DNA of 64,000 nt from Arthrobacter sp042667405. GTDB lineage: Bacteria > Actinomycetota > Actinomycetes > Actinomycetales > Micrococcaceae. The notes under the pieces are model-generated. The model had not been told where the DNA came from, did not search any database, and saw only the letters and a program-made list of their open reading frames with translations. Below are positions 24,790-34,800 of this stretch, piece after piece (position 1 is the first letter of the stretch; every line of letters begins with the position of its first letter). The stretch covers positions 62,001 through 126,000 of the forward strand of contig NZ_JBHVAL010000011.1 in the NCBI RefSeq assembly GCF_042667405.1, written 5' to 3'. The position numbers and the translations under genes are program-made.

Positions 24790-25614
24790 TCACCCCCAGT
24801 GGTCCGGCCTGCGAAGCCGCGGAGGCAGCAGTGTCCGTGAGTTGCCGTCGGCCGCGTTGATCTGCGGCTGCGTCAGATAGAGCGCTGTGGAAAGGTCCGC
24901 GCCCGACAATTCTGCTCCGCGAAGATCCGCCCCCAGCAAGTCCACTGCCGCCAGGTCACTGCCCGTCAGCTTGGCCCCTATCAGGTAGGAACCGCGCAGA
25001 TCCGCCCCGCATAGGCTGAGGCCCACAAGCTGGGCGCCCATCAGGTCGGCACCCGGCTGCAGGCCGCCGTCGGCCATCTGCCGTTCGTCCGCACAGTAAG
25101 AAGCGCGGACTTCCTCGCTGACCTCCACGAGAAGGTTCCGCACCTGCCCATGGAGGGTTTCGACGTCGGCATTAAGTACCGTGGTGGCCTCACCACGCGC
25201 GGTGGCCGCCACATGCCCGGCGAGGCGGGCTGCCGCCGTGGCAAGCCCGGGATCGAAGGTCCGTTGCCGGGCTTCGTCCAGGTACCAGAGCATCTCGTGG
25301 AGTTGCCTGACGATTTTGAAGACGGCAAACATCCCGGGCGCCGAAGCAGGGCGCTCCCGCCAACTGGTACCACCGAAGGTGTGCTGGGAAACCAGCTGTC
25401 CGGCGCCGAAACAATCAAAAACCGTGCAGCCGGCGAACCCGCGGGGCCGCAGCCGCTGGTGGATGGTGCAGGAAAAGTCCGCAGCCAGGTTTTGGCACGG
25501 CGAAGCGGCAGGCTTATCGATGGCGAAATCCGCAGAGCGGGAGAATCCCAGCGCAGTGCAGCACAGCGCAAAGCAGTTGCCGCAGTCGGGACGAAGGGTT
25601 GGTTGAGTGGTCAT
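24790..25614 (-). CDS. pentapeptide-repeat protein with N-terminal Cys-rich domain
   Basis: A protein of 274 residues with two parts. The N-terminal 70 residues have the spacing CGNCFALCC, then C, C and CTVFDCFG, similar to YkgJ-type Zn/Fe-S cluster proteins. The C-terminal part (about 190-250) is a run of A(D/N)LxG pentapeptide units (GADLMGAQLVGLSLCGADLRG and onward) that should form a short right-handed quadrilateral helix. Such repeats can mimic DNA, but no target is known. The ATG at 25614 has GGAG seven bases upstream. The next gene on this strand is 205 bases upstream. Confidence 0.85.
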   Translation of the reverse strand: MTTQPTLRPDCGNCFALCCTALGFSRSADFAIDKPAASPCQNLAADFSCTIHQRLRPRGFAGCTVFDCFGAGQLVSQHTFGGTSWRERPASAPGMFAVFKIVRQLHEMLWYLDEARQRTFDPGLATAAARLAGHVAATARGEATTVLNADVETLHGQVRNLLVEVSEEVRASYCADERQMADGGLQPGADLMGAQLVGLSLCGADLRGSYLIGAKLTGSDLAAVDLLGADLRGAELSGADLSTALYLTQPQINAADGNSRTLLPPRLRRPDHWG

Positions 25615-25656
25615 ATAGTGCTCCAGGTGATGAAGTGGGTCCGTTTGAGAGGAGCC

Positions 25657-25680
25657 GGGGAACCCGTCAGCGGGTTCCCC
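25657..25680. other. perfect hairpin between L,D-transpeptidase and pentapeptide genes
   Basis: GGGGAACCCG (25657-25666) pairs perfectly with CGGGTTCCCC (25671-25680) around the loop TCAG. Neither side has a T-run. It may end transpeptidase transcripts or sit in the leader of the pentapeptide gene, whose start is 43 bases away. Confidence 0.5.
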
Positions 25681-25750
25681 TAAGGGACACCTGTCATCAC
25701 GATGGAGGGCAGCACAAAACCGGAGGCCAACAGATGGTTGGCACGGAAAA

Positions 25751-25781
25751 TCCGGGTCAAAGAGAAGTCCGGGTCAAAGAG
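25751..25781. repeat. 14-base direct repeat, period 17
   Basis: TCCGGGTCAAAGAG occurs at 25751-25764 and 25768-25781. It lies in the 205-base gap after the L,D-transpeptidase stop at 25820. No function is apparent; it may be a slippage product. Confidence 0.6.
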
Positions 25782-25819
25782 CGCAAGAAATAATCACTGC
25801 GCCGATCCTAACAGCTGGA

Positions 25820-27052
25820 TTACCGCTGGGCGTAGCTGGCCCAGGGAATGTTCCAGTCGCCAAAACCTTCCAATGGTTCAACAGCGGGTGCTCCCGTGTT
25901 CAGGATTTGCACCACATCGCCGGTCTTCATGTTGTTGAAGAACCACGCCGCGTCATCCGGCAGCAAGCCCACACAACCGTGCGAGACGTTCACACGGCCG
26001 ATGGCTCCCCAGGCTGCCTCAAGCGCCTGGTGGACGTATACACCCGACCAGGTCAGACGGTTGGCATAGTCCACTACCATCGGCGGGTAGTAGCCCTTGT
26101 CTCCAGGCTTCAGACCGATGCTGCCGGCGTTGAAGTTGGACTTGCGTTCCTGCTCGAGGATGACGGCGTAGCCGGTGGGCGACAACCAGTCTTCGCCGCC
26201 GAGGGACACAGGAGCCGTGTGGACCAGTTGTCCATCGGAATACACGTTCATGGTCTTGGTGGTGTCGTCCACTACAGCTATCCGCTGCGGTCCGGTGGTG
26301 AAGGTGGACACAACGTCTCCATTGCCGATCATGTTGTTGCCGAAATCGACACCCAACAGCTTCATGTCAACGGTGACTGTGGTTCCGGATGCCCAGAATG
26401 CCTCTGGCCGGATGCGCACCTTCTTATCCGAGTACCAATGCCACGCCACCGGCTGGCCGGAGGAGACGGTGATGGCCACCCGCTTCTCCATGGCCGCCTT
26501 GTCCACAACCGGCTCACTGAAGTTGATTTCAATGGGTTGGCCGGATCCTGCCGTGCTGCCATTCCGGGGGTAGATGGATGCGTCTGCCTCATACGCGGCG
26601 GAAACCGTGGTGAAGGTCTGCGACTTCGTGGTTTCCTTCCCGGCTGTGTCCACCACCGTGTAGGAATAGTTGTACTTGGTCTTGAACTTCAGCACTTCCT
26701 GGGTGGTCCACGTGGTGCCATCCGGGCTGATCTTGCCAACCACCGGCGTCCCGCCGTCGGCAGGAGTCAACACGACATTTTTGACCTTGCCGTTGACCGC
26801 TTTGAGCTGGGGACCCACCACCGGGTTCCACTCCACCGCGCCGTCCAACGGGGTGATCCCTACCTCGACGGGTTTCGCCTCAACAGTCGGAGTGGGAGAC
26901 GGGGCGTTGGCGGTGTCCTGCGAAGAGCCGGGCAACAGTCCAGGCACGGTGGCCACGCCGATTCCGCCCACGGCAATGGCCGCGCAGATCCCAATGATGG
27001 CAAGGACCTTGCCCGTTTTCCGTTTGGCGACTTCCGTCATGTTTCCCGTCAT
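25820..27052 (-). CDS. L,D-transpeptidase (YkuD) with Ig-like domains
   Basis: An exported peptidoglycan cross-linking enzyme of 410 residues. It has a short cytoplasmic start, one transmembrane/signal segment at about 16-38, a Pro/Thr linker, two Ig-like domains (about 60-135 and 140-245) and a C-terminal YkuD domain (about 250-385). The catalytic H358 and C360 lie in SHGCVGLL; the usual arginine after HGCV is G here. The layout matches mycobacterial Ldt enzymes that make 3-3 cross-links. The ATG at 27052 follows GGGGGACAGG; an ATG at 27040 is also possible. There is no lipobox. Confidence 0.92.
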   Translation of the reverse strand: MTGNMTEVAKRKTGKVLAIIGICAAIAVGGIGVATVPGLLPGSSQDTANAPSPTPTVEAKPVEVGITPLDGAVEWNPVVGPQLKAVNGKVKNVVLTPADGGTPVVGKISPDGTTWTTQEVLKFKTKYNYSYTVVDTAGKETTKSQTFTTVSAAYEADASIYPRNGSTAGSGQPIEINFSEPVVDKAAMEKRVAITVSSGQPVAWHWYSDKKVRIRPEAFWASGTTVTVDMKLLGVDFGNNMIGNGDVVSTFTTGPQRIAVVDDTTKTMNVYSDGQLVHTAPVSLGGEDWLSPTGYAVILEQERKSNFNAGSIGLKPGDKGYYPPMVVDYANRLTWSGVYVHQALEAAWGAIGRVNVSHGCVGLLPDDAAWFFNNMKTGDVVQILNTGAPAVEPLEGFGDWNIPWASYAQR

Positions 27053-27094
27053 CCTGTCCCCCGGCAAGCAATACTGAATACCCAATTCTAGTCG

Positions 27095-27128
27095 AAAGGC
27101 CGGCCACGCTGATTGCGCGCCGGCCTTT
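27095..27128 (-). terminator. terminator of ahcY
   Basis: AAAGGCCGGC (27095-27104) pairs with GCCGGCCTTT (27119-27128) around 14 bases. It lies 30 bases past the ahcY stop on the minus strand and just before the L,D-transpeptidase gene. The stem ends in AAA/TTT rather than a long T-run. Confidence 0.65.
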
Positions 27129-27158
27129 CTCCATCGATTTGTGGATTATGTGGAGCTC

Positions 27159-28637
<1,479 letters not shown>

Positions 28638-28709
28638 GGAAGTCCTTAGGGTGCCGTGCGGGTGTAAAAATGTGCGTTCTGAAGCGATGCCCGGTAGGAA
28701 AACGGGCTG

Positions 28710-28928
28710 CTAGGCCTTGGAGTCGTGCTGGCCCGAGCCGGCAGCATTGGCCGCAGCCAGAAGCTCCGGAGGCAGCAGCAGCGGAATGCCGTCCTCGATG
28801 GAGTAGCGGAGCTTGGCGCCGTCCCCGGCTTCAGCTGTCGATACCAGCTCCTCGCCCTCCTGGACCAGCGATGAACCCGTCACGGGGCAACGCAGGATGG
28901 ACAACAGTTCAGGACTGACCTTAGGCAT
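28710..28928 (-). CDS. Trm112 family protein
   Basis: A 72-residue protein of the Trm112/YcaR (UPF0434) family, small zinc-ribbon-like proteins that act as partners of methyltransferases in eukaryotes. The start SPELLSILRCPVTGSSL and the closing YSIEDGIPLLLPPE are typical. Only one cysteine remains, so the zinc site is probably lost, as in many bacterial members. The ATG at 28928 has GGGAG nine bases upstream. It lies just upstream of ahcY, consistent with a link to methylation, but that is inference. Confidence 0.88.
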   Translation of the reverse strand: MPKVSPELLSILRCPVTGSSLVQEGEELVSTAEAGDGAKLRYSIEDGIPLLLPPELLAAANAAGSGQHDSKA

Positions 28929-29035
28929 GAATGATGCTCCCTGGGTGGCGCCGGCCTGGCGCCGCTGGCGGATTTATCTGCAGCTTCCAGACTACCGCGC
29001 GGGACCGCGGGCTTTGGATCACTGCGACGGTTTGA

Positions 29036-29067
29036 GTCACGACGGCGGTGCGAGCCGTCGTCGTGAC
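29036..29067 (-). terminator. possible terminator of the DUF3499 gene
   Basis: GTCACGACG (29036-29044) pairs with CGTCGTGAC (29059-29067). The interior can also pair as GGC/GCC. It lies 20 bases past the DUF3499 stop. There is no T-run, so confidence is low. Confidence 0.35.
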
Positions 29068-29086
29068 CTCTGACGGCGGTGGAACC

Positions 29087-29464
29087 TTAGGACGGCTCGC
29101 GGAGAATGCGGAGATGGCCCCGGCGGGTGCCCTCGGCGCTCGCCGGGGCTTCAATGTGCGGGTGGCTTTGGCGGGCAGGGGTCTCTGGGGCCGCGGATGC
29201 TGCCTCGCGGACAGCGTTCGCCAGCGCCAGGAGATCGTCCGGGCCAGGTTGCGGGGGCGTCGTGGGCATCGCCAAACGCAGCACTTCCCAGCCGCGCGGG
29301 ACGGTGAGGCTGTCGGCGTGCTGTGTGCAGAGGTCATACGCGTGCGGTTCCGCATAGGTGGCAAGCGGCCCGAGGACAGCCGTTGAATCTGCGTACACGT
29401 ACGTCAAAGTGGCCACCGCAGACTGGCGGCAGGCTGATCTTGAACACTGACGAATAGCACCCAC
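29087..29464 (-). CDS. DUF3499 domain-containing protein
   Basis: A 125-residue actinobacterial protein of unknown function. The DUF3499 block is clear: CSRSACRQSAVATLTYVYAD, then LGPLATYAEPHAYDLC and LTVPRGWEVLRL. Cysteines and histidines (C8, C12, then H and C in EPHAYDLCTQH) suggest a zinc site. The C-terminal third is disordered. The GTG at 29464 has TAATCT eight bases upstream and no ribosome site. It is divergent from the zincin-fold gene, an arrangement often conserved in actinobacteria. Confidence 0.9.
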   Translation of the reverse strand: MGAIRQCSRSACRQSAVATLTYVYADSTAVLGPLATYAEPHAYDLCTQHADSLTVPRGWEVLRLAMPTTPPQPGPDDLLALANAVREAASAAPETPARQSHPHIEAPASAEGTRRGHLRILREPS

Positions 29465-29472
29465 AACATCCC

Positions 29473-29478
29473 AGATTA
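29473..29478 (-). promoter_or_regulatory. -10 box for the DUF3499 gene
   Basis: The minus-strand TAATCT is eight bases before the GTG at 29464. It would give a very short or absent leader. Confidence 0.45.
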
Positions 29479-29593
29479 GCGCTACTTGGCACCTGGGGCG
29501 CGCATTGAGGCGCCGTGGCCGGCAATGATGGCGTGGTTTGGGCGACTTCGGCGCGGTGTGGACAATGATGTCGCGCTGGCCGGTACCCGGGAC

Positions 29594-29599
29594 TAAAGT
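29594..29599 (+). promoter_or_regulatory. -10 box for leaderless zincin-fold gene
   Basis: TAAAGT stands six bases before the ATG at 29606, with no Shine-Dalgarno. It supports the long form of the protein. Confidence 0.55.
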
Positions 29600-29605
29600 C
29601 GATAT

Positions 29606-30124
29606 ATGCAGTCACAGCCACATGTTCCCGGATTTACCGTCCGGTGGACTGACGCCGATGGCGATCAGACAGAGGGACACGCCGGACCGGGCGTGCGGGG
29701 ATTCCGGCAGCGCCGGCGCAACCGCCATGGCAGGGGGCTGCGGGGCGAGCTGATGCTTCCCAACCTTCCAGGTTTCCGCACGCGTTCCGAGCGGTTCGAC
29801 GACATGGTGCTCGACTCCGCCGAACGTCTCCAGGACATGTGGGGCAAACAGCTGGACGGTGTCCTTTTCGCCGTCGACGAGATCCCGCCGAACCTGGAAC
29901 AGCTGGTCGCCACGGGCAACCCGGCTCCCATGGGTGCCTATACCCCCGGCGGTCGCGGCGAGCCGCCCATGATCACGGTCTTCCGCCGGGTGGTGGAGCA
30001 AGGCACCACCACCCGTGACGAACTGCAGGACCTGGTCCACGACGTTGTGGTGGAGTACACGGCGGAAATGCTGGGCGTACCCCCGGAGACCTTGGACCCC
30101 GTTTATCGCCGCCGCTACCAGTAG
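29606..30124 (+). CDS. metallopeptidase-family (zincin-like, DUF1025) protein
   Basis: A protein of 172 residues. After a basic N-terminal 50 residues comes the conserved family region FDDMVLDSAERLQDMWGKQLDGVLFAVDEIPP and then ITVFRRVVEQGTTTRDELQDLVHDVVVEYTAEMLGV. The HExxH zinc motif of this family is replaced by HDVVVEY, so protease activity is doubtful. The ATG at 29606 is supported by a leaderless -10; a later ATG (29753) near the conserved part is possible. It is convergent with the DUF5719 gene, 6 bases apart. Confidence 0.82.
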   Translation: MQSQPHVPGFTVRWTDADGDQTEGHAGPGVRGFRQRRRNRHGRGLRGELMLPNLPGFRTRSERFDDMVLDSAERLQDMWGKQLDGVLFAVDEIPPNLEQLVATGNPAPMGAYTPGGRGEPPMITVFRRVVEQGTTTRDELQDLVHDVVVEYTAEMLGVPPETLDPVYRRRYQ

Positions 30125-30130
30125 GGCCTG

Positions 30131-31867
30131 CTAGTAGCCCACTGTGACGGGGACCTTCTCCAGCCCCGCCGCAGCATCCTGGATCGCCACCACTGACACG
30201 TCATTGCGGCCTTGTTTTCCCAGGACCATTGCGCCATAGACGGGATCGCCGGATGCGGAAACCACGTATCCCGCTACGACGGCATCGCCGGTCTTTGCCG
30301 GGAGTTCGATGACCGACGTGGTGCCACCGGCGAGGTCTAGGTCAACGGCCTTGCCCACCTTGCCGTCGGCCGTGACAGGAGCGTAGCTGACCGTGGCACG
30401 GCCCTCAGGGACGCCAAAGCTCAAAGAGCGCAGCCCATCACGCGGAACGGCCACCAGGTGCTGGCTCCCCAACCGCGCCGATGCCGGAGACCAGGCGAAA
30501 TCCGTGGCTTCTTCAGCCTTCGCGCCACGGGTAACCCTGGTGGATGCAACAAACGAAACGTCGGAGCTGGCACGGACTGTATAACTGCCGGCCGGTACGC
30601 CATCGAGATTCATGGTGGCAACAGAGCCACCCTTGACCGTCACTACTCCCCCATTGGGAAGCTTCCGCTCGCCGTTGGCGCCGTACAGGCTGACTTGGAC
30701 CACTGCATCCGTTGATCCGGGAACGGCGATCTGGAGGGCCGGAACCGCGTCGGCGAAACCGGACTTCGCGCCCAGTGCCTTGATACCGTCGGCGTCCTGA
30801 ACAGCGACGCCGGACATCACCTGGACGTTCGATGGCCCGTCACCAGGGGAAAGGTACTCGACTCCCCCGGGAGCGAGCCCGCGCAGTACGCTTTGCTGGA
30901 TTGTTGCCGCCACCGGACCGCCAGTGCTGCGGACGCGGACTGCCAGCTGGGATTCTCCCGGGGCCAGCCCGGCGAGGTTCAGGGAGCGGGTAGTTCCCGG
31001 AGCCACCAGGAGTCCCCTGGCGCCCGGGGCCTGGATCTGGCCTTCGTAACCGTAAAGGTCCAGGTTCACCGTGGCTGGGGTTTCTGAGGGGTTACTCACG
31101 TTGAGTACCGCAGTGCGGCCAACCGAGGTGTTCGCACCCTGCAACCATGAGTCGTTGGCCGGCGACTGGCACTGCGCCGACGCAAGTCCCCTGAGATCCC
31201 CATCCGTAGCCGAATAGCTGAGGTTGGCGGCCATGGACGCCTGCTCGTTTCCGATGGGTGCTGCCTCCACCACTGAGGGCGACGTGACCGGACTGATGGA
31301 CGCCACACCGGCTGCGAGAACCGGCGGTCCGGACGTAGGCGCAGGAGAGCTCGTGGGAGCCTTGGCGATCTCTGCAACCGCTCCGCCACCCAGGGCCGTG
31401 ACCTTGCTCCCGGGAACCGTCCCAGCGGGATTGCTCAGCACCACAGCGTTGAGGGCGCTTGCGGCCGTGGTCGAGACAGGGCTGAAGTCGGCGTCCGTGC
31501 CCACCACCGTCCCGCTGACCAGCCGCGCCGGTTCGGGGCATACGCCCAGTGCTCGGCCGGCAGGAACGTCAGCCTGGAGGATGTCCGTGCCGGTACCGCC
31601 GGAAGGTCCGGGAACCATCGAGGTGGCGGCCACAGCGCCCCCGCCGGCAGCCAGGATGACAACAGCGGAGAGCATCCCGGTGACGACGCCCGAATTGGAT
31701 CGTCGCGAACCCTTGGTGCGGGACGACTTTTCGCTGCGCTGCGACTTGTCGCTGCGGGAGGGCTTCTCGCTGCGGGGGGACTTTTCGCTGCGGGAGGAGT
31801 CCTCGGCCGGATTCGTATCAGCCGCCGGTGTTGCTTCCTCGGCGTTCTTCTTCTGGTCCTCAGACAC
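30131..31867 (-). CDS. DUF5719 family secreted/membrane-anchored protein
   Basis: A protein of 578 residues with a cytoplasmic head of 60 residues made of repeated S-R-S-E-K units, one transmembrane anchor (about 60-82) and a large exported region. That region is Ala/Gly/Val/Ser-rich with repeated beta-strand patterns (RTAVLNVSNPSETPATVNLD, LAPGESQLAVRVRS) typical of DUF5719. The function is unknown. The ATG at 31867 lies inside the end of the large GT2 gene (8-base overlap), so the two are coupled. Downstream it ends 6 bases from a convergent gene. Confidence 0.85.
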   Translation of the reverse strand: MSEDQKKNAEEATPAADTNPAEDSSRSEKSPRSEKPSRSDKSQRSEKSSRTKGSRRSNSGVVTGMLSAVVILAAGGGAVAATSMVPGPSGGTGTDILQADVPAGRALGVCPEPARLVSGTVVGTDADFSPVSTTAASALNAVVLSNPAGTVPGSKVTALGGGAVAEIAKAPTSSPAPTSGPPVLAAGVASISPVTSPSVVEAAPIGNEQASMAANLSYSATDGDLRGLASAQCQSPANDSWLQGANTSVGRTAVLNVSNPSETPATVNLDLYGYEGQIQAPGARGLLVAPGTTRSLNLAGLAPGESQLAVRVRSTGGPVAATIQQSVLRGLAPGGVEYLSPGDGPSNVQVMSGVAVQDADGIKALGAKSGFADAVPALQIAVPGSTDAVVQVSLYGANGERKLPNGGVVTVKGGSVATMNLDGVPAGSYTVRASSDVSFVASTRVTRGAKAEEATDFAWSPASARLGSQHLVAVPRDGLRSLSFGVPEGRATVSYAPVTADGKVGKAVDLDLAGGTTSVIELPAKTGDAVVAGYVVSASGDPVYGAMVLGKQGRNDVSVVAIQDAAAGLEKVPVTVGY

Positions 31868-34800
31868 TGCTGTACTCCTTACGGAGGGATACTTCGTCCC
31901 TCGACATGCCCGTGCGGGAACGGCGGGCCGGCATCGGAATCGCCAGCAGGATCGTCAAGGCCATGACCACCACCTGCAGAACTCCCAGCCATACGGCCCA
32001 GGGGTTCGTGTAGCGGATTTCGAGTTCCCCGCCACCAGCTGGCAGGTCGAACGCCTGCGACCACCCGGATGTTGTCGCCGTCAACGGCTTGCCGTCGAAC
32101 ACGGCCGACCAACCGGGATCAGCGCGTTCGGCCAGCACCACTTTCCTGCCGTCATCTCCGGCTGGAACGCTGGCCTTTGCCGAAACGTCGTCAGAGGGCA
32201 GCGTCCCCACGGTGGCGCCTTGGCCATTGACGATGCGGACACGATGCGCCGCGTCAGCAGCATTGCCCGCCGCTTGGCGGGGCGTCACCCGCCATAGCCA
32301 GCCCGCTTCCGTCTGACCCACGGCAACCAGCCCCGGGACGGCGTCGATCCTGCTCGCAGTCAGTTGATCAGCGTTGTCGGCGGCCTTCAGCACCACGAAA
32401 CCCGCACCGAGTTGCTCAAGGTCGGGGCGGGGATCCACGCCCGTGCTGGCTACGATCGTTGCCACGGCCCGCCGGAGGGATGCGGTAGCGGCGTCATCGG
32501 TCGTCAGTTCCTCACGGCCCGGCGCACCAATAATGGTCCTGGCCGAGGCGATCGTGGACAGGCTGTCCAGCGTTGTTCCGGCTCCGCGCATGAGTGAGGA
32601 TGTGAAGGCGCCTTGCTCTCCGCTGGTGATCACCAGGGTTCGCGTACGTTCTGGCCCTTGGCCACGATCGACGGCGGTAGCGGGCAGGGTGCCGGACTCC
32701 GTGGGCCACACTTGGCGGTGGGCGCCCAGGGACGAAGCCGACTGCGGGGTTTTGGAAGCCGGGGAACCCGTGGAGGTCGAAGGTTGGAGGACGTTCTGCG
32801 CAGCCCAGGATCCCATTCCCGCCAAAGGCCCGGCAACAAACAGGATCACCACGACGGCCGAAGCAGCGCGTCGCAGCGGAAGCTTCCGGCGGGCAGCATC
32901 AGAGGTTCTGCGGCTCGCAGTGAAGATCTTCTCAGCGCCAAGCAAGGCAGCACCGAGCAACAGCATCCCGGAGGCGGACACGGACGGGCCGGTGAAGGGC
33001 CCAACGATGACGTTGTTGTTGACGCCCGTGGCCACGTGCCCGACGAGCCAGCCGCTTCCCAAGGTGGCCAGGGCAGCCAACCAGAAAACCCGCGCCAGTG
33101 CTGTGCGCTTACCGGGCAGGAACAAAGCCGCCACGGCAAGCAGCACCACAGGCACACCAATCAGCAACGCCAGAATCAGCGCCCACGGCACAGGCCCTGC
33201 ACCGAACAGCGACAGTCCCGTCAGGCCGCCGTCGATCTTGAAGGCCAGCGGCTGGCCGAGCAGCTGCTGCCACAGCGGAGCGGCTTCGAAGCCGAGGGGA
33301 AGTCCAGGGTCGGCCAGCAACGAGCGGGGCCTGTCGAGAACGGAAATGCCATAGGGAAGGAACAATGCCAGTGTTGGCAGCAATGACCACCACATGGTCT
33401 TGCCGCGCTGCCCCAGGACCACGGCAGCCAGAACTACTGCGACGATGACCGGCCCCAACAAGGATGGCGCCGAGGCTGTGACGACAGCCATGGCCAAACC
33501 GGCGGCGGCTGCTGCAGTCCACGAAGGCGTCCCGTTAACGCCGGGTTTGCTGCGGATGGGACCGGAGGTCGTGTGCCCCTGACCCATCGCGGGGTGCGAT
33601 GTCCTCGATTGTCCGACCGCAGATCCCGATGCCCGCAGCAATGCAAGCAGCAGCAGCGGCATCATGAGGTGGGCCATCAACGCGCCGATGCGGCCTTCAT
33701 TGATGGAAATCAAGAGGGTCGGAGCGCCTGCCCACACAAGTGCTGCCACAGTCCGGAACCGGCGTTTGGTGGTCAACGCTCCCGACGCAAACCACGCTCC
33801 AACAGCGGACACCGGCATTGCGAGGATGAGGAGCCATGCCATGGCTGCATTCCCGTCCCCGCCGCCGATGAGGGACAGAATCCACAAGACGTAGCCAAAT
33901 GGGTCGCCGTGGCCCGGCAGGCCTGCGCCAAGGGAAATCCACCATGTGGATGCGTTGGCCCAGATCTCCGCCGGGGATTCCGAGAGAGGGAGGAGCCCGC
34001 CTCCGGTGACAGGACCGGAGCGAAGGAGCCCCAGCAGCCCAACTACGGCTGCTGCCAGGGCGATGCAGGCCGCGGCAACAGCGCCGGTTCCCACCCAGCC
34101 CCGCTCGTTCGTTGCCAGGGCTTCAAAGTCGTCTGCGGCGTCACCGCTGGGCTCGGGAGCCAGGAGATCGCTGGCGGGCTGGGTGTCCTCACCAGGGCGG
34201 ATGGCTTCCAGCAAGGATCGCCGATGGGCCCGGACCTCGCGCGTCGGTGTCTGGAGGCCGCGCACCACGGAACGATGGACGCGCCGCGTCCTGGCCGCGA
34301 CGCGGCGCCCCCGGGCAATCGCGACGGGACGAACCAAAGCTGCCAGAGTGGCCGTGAATTGGGAAAAGCCGTATCCCGGTTCCTTCACGAGGATGCTCAG
34401 GACCAGGCGGACGATGGCACCGAAGAAAGCACCAACAGCCTGGAACGGCACCTTCCACCAGGGCGTGTGCTTGAGCCGGAGATGGATCTGGGCTTTTCGC
34501 GCTGCCGAGGACGTGCCCAGGCCATGCGGGCGGTGCTCCACGTGGAACATCCGGGCAGAGGGAACAACAACCACCCGGTTGCCGGCAAGCCAGTTCCGCC
34601 AGCAGAAATCCACGTCGTCACCACTGCCGGGCAGTGCGGGATCGAATCCGTCCAGCTGCTCCCAGACGTCTCGTCGTACCAACATTCCCGCGGAGTTAAC
34701 GGCGAACGTGTCCGACCTCGCGTCGTACTGCCCTTGGTCAACTTCGTCGGCGTCGATCAAGGTGAGGCGCTCTGCCCAGCGACTCGTTGAAAGTCCTACA

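Noticed and set aside
28638..28709. SAH riboswitch ahead of ahcY
   Set aside because: The 72-base gap has only a weak CCCG/CGGG hairpin and no match to the SAH core pattern.
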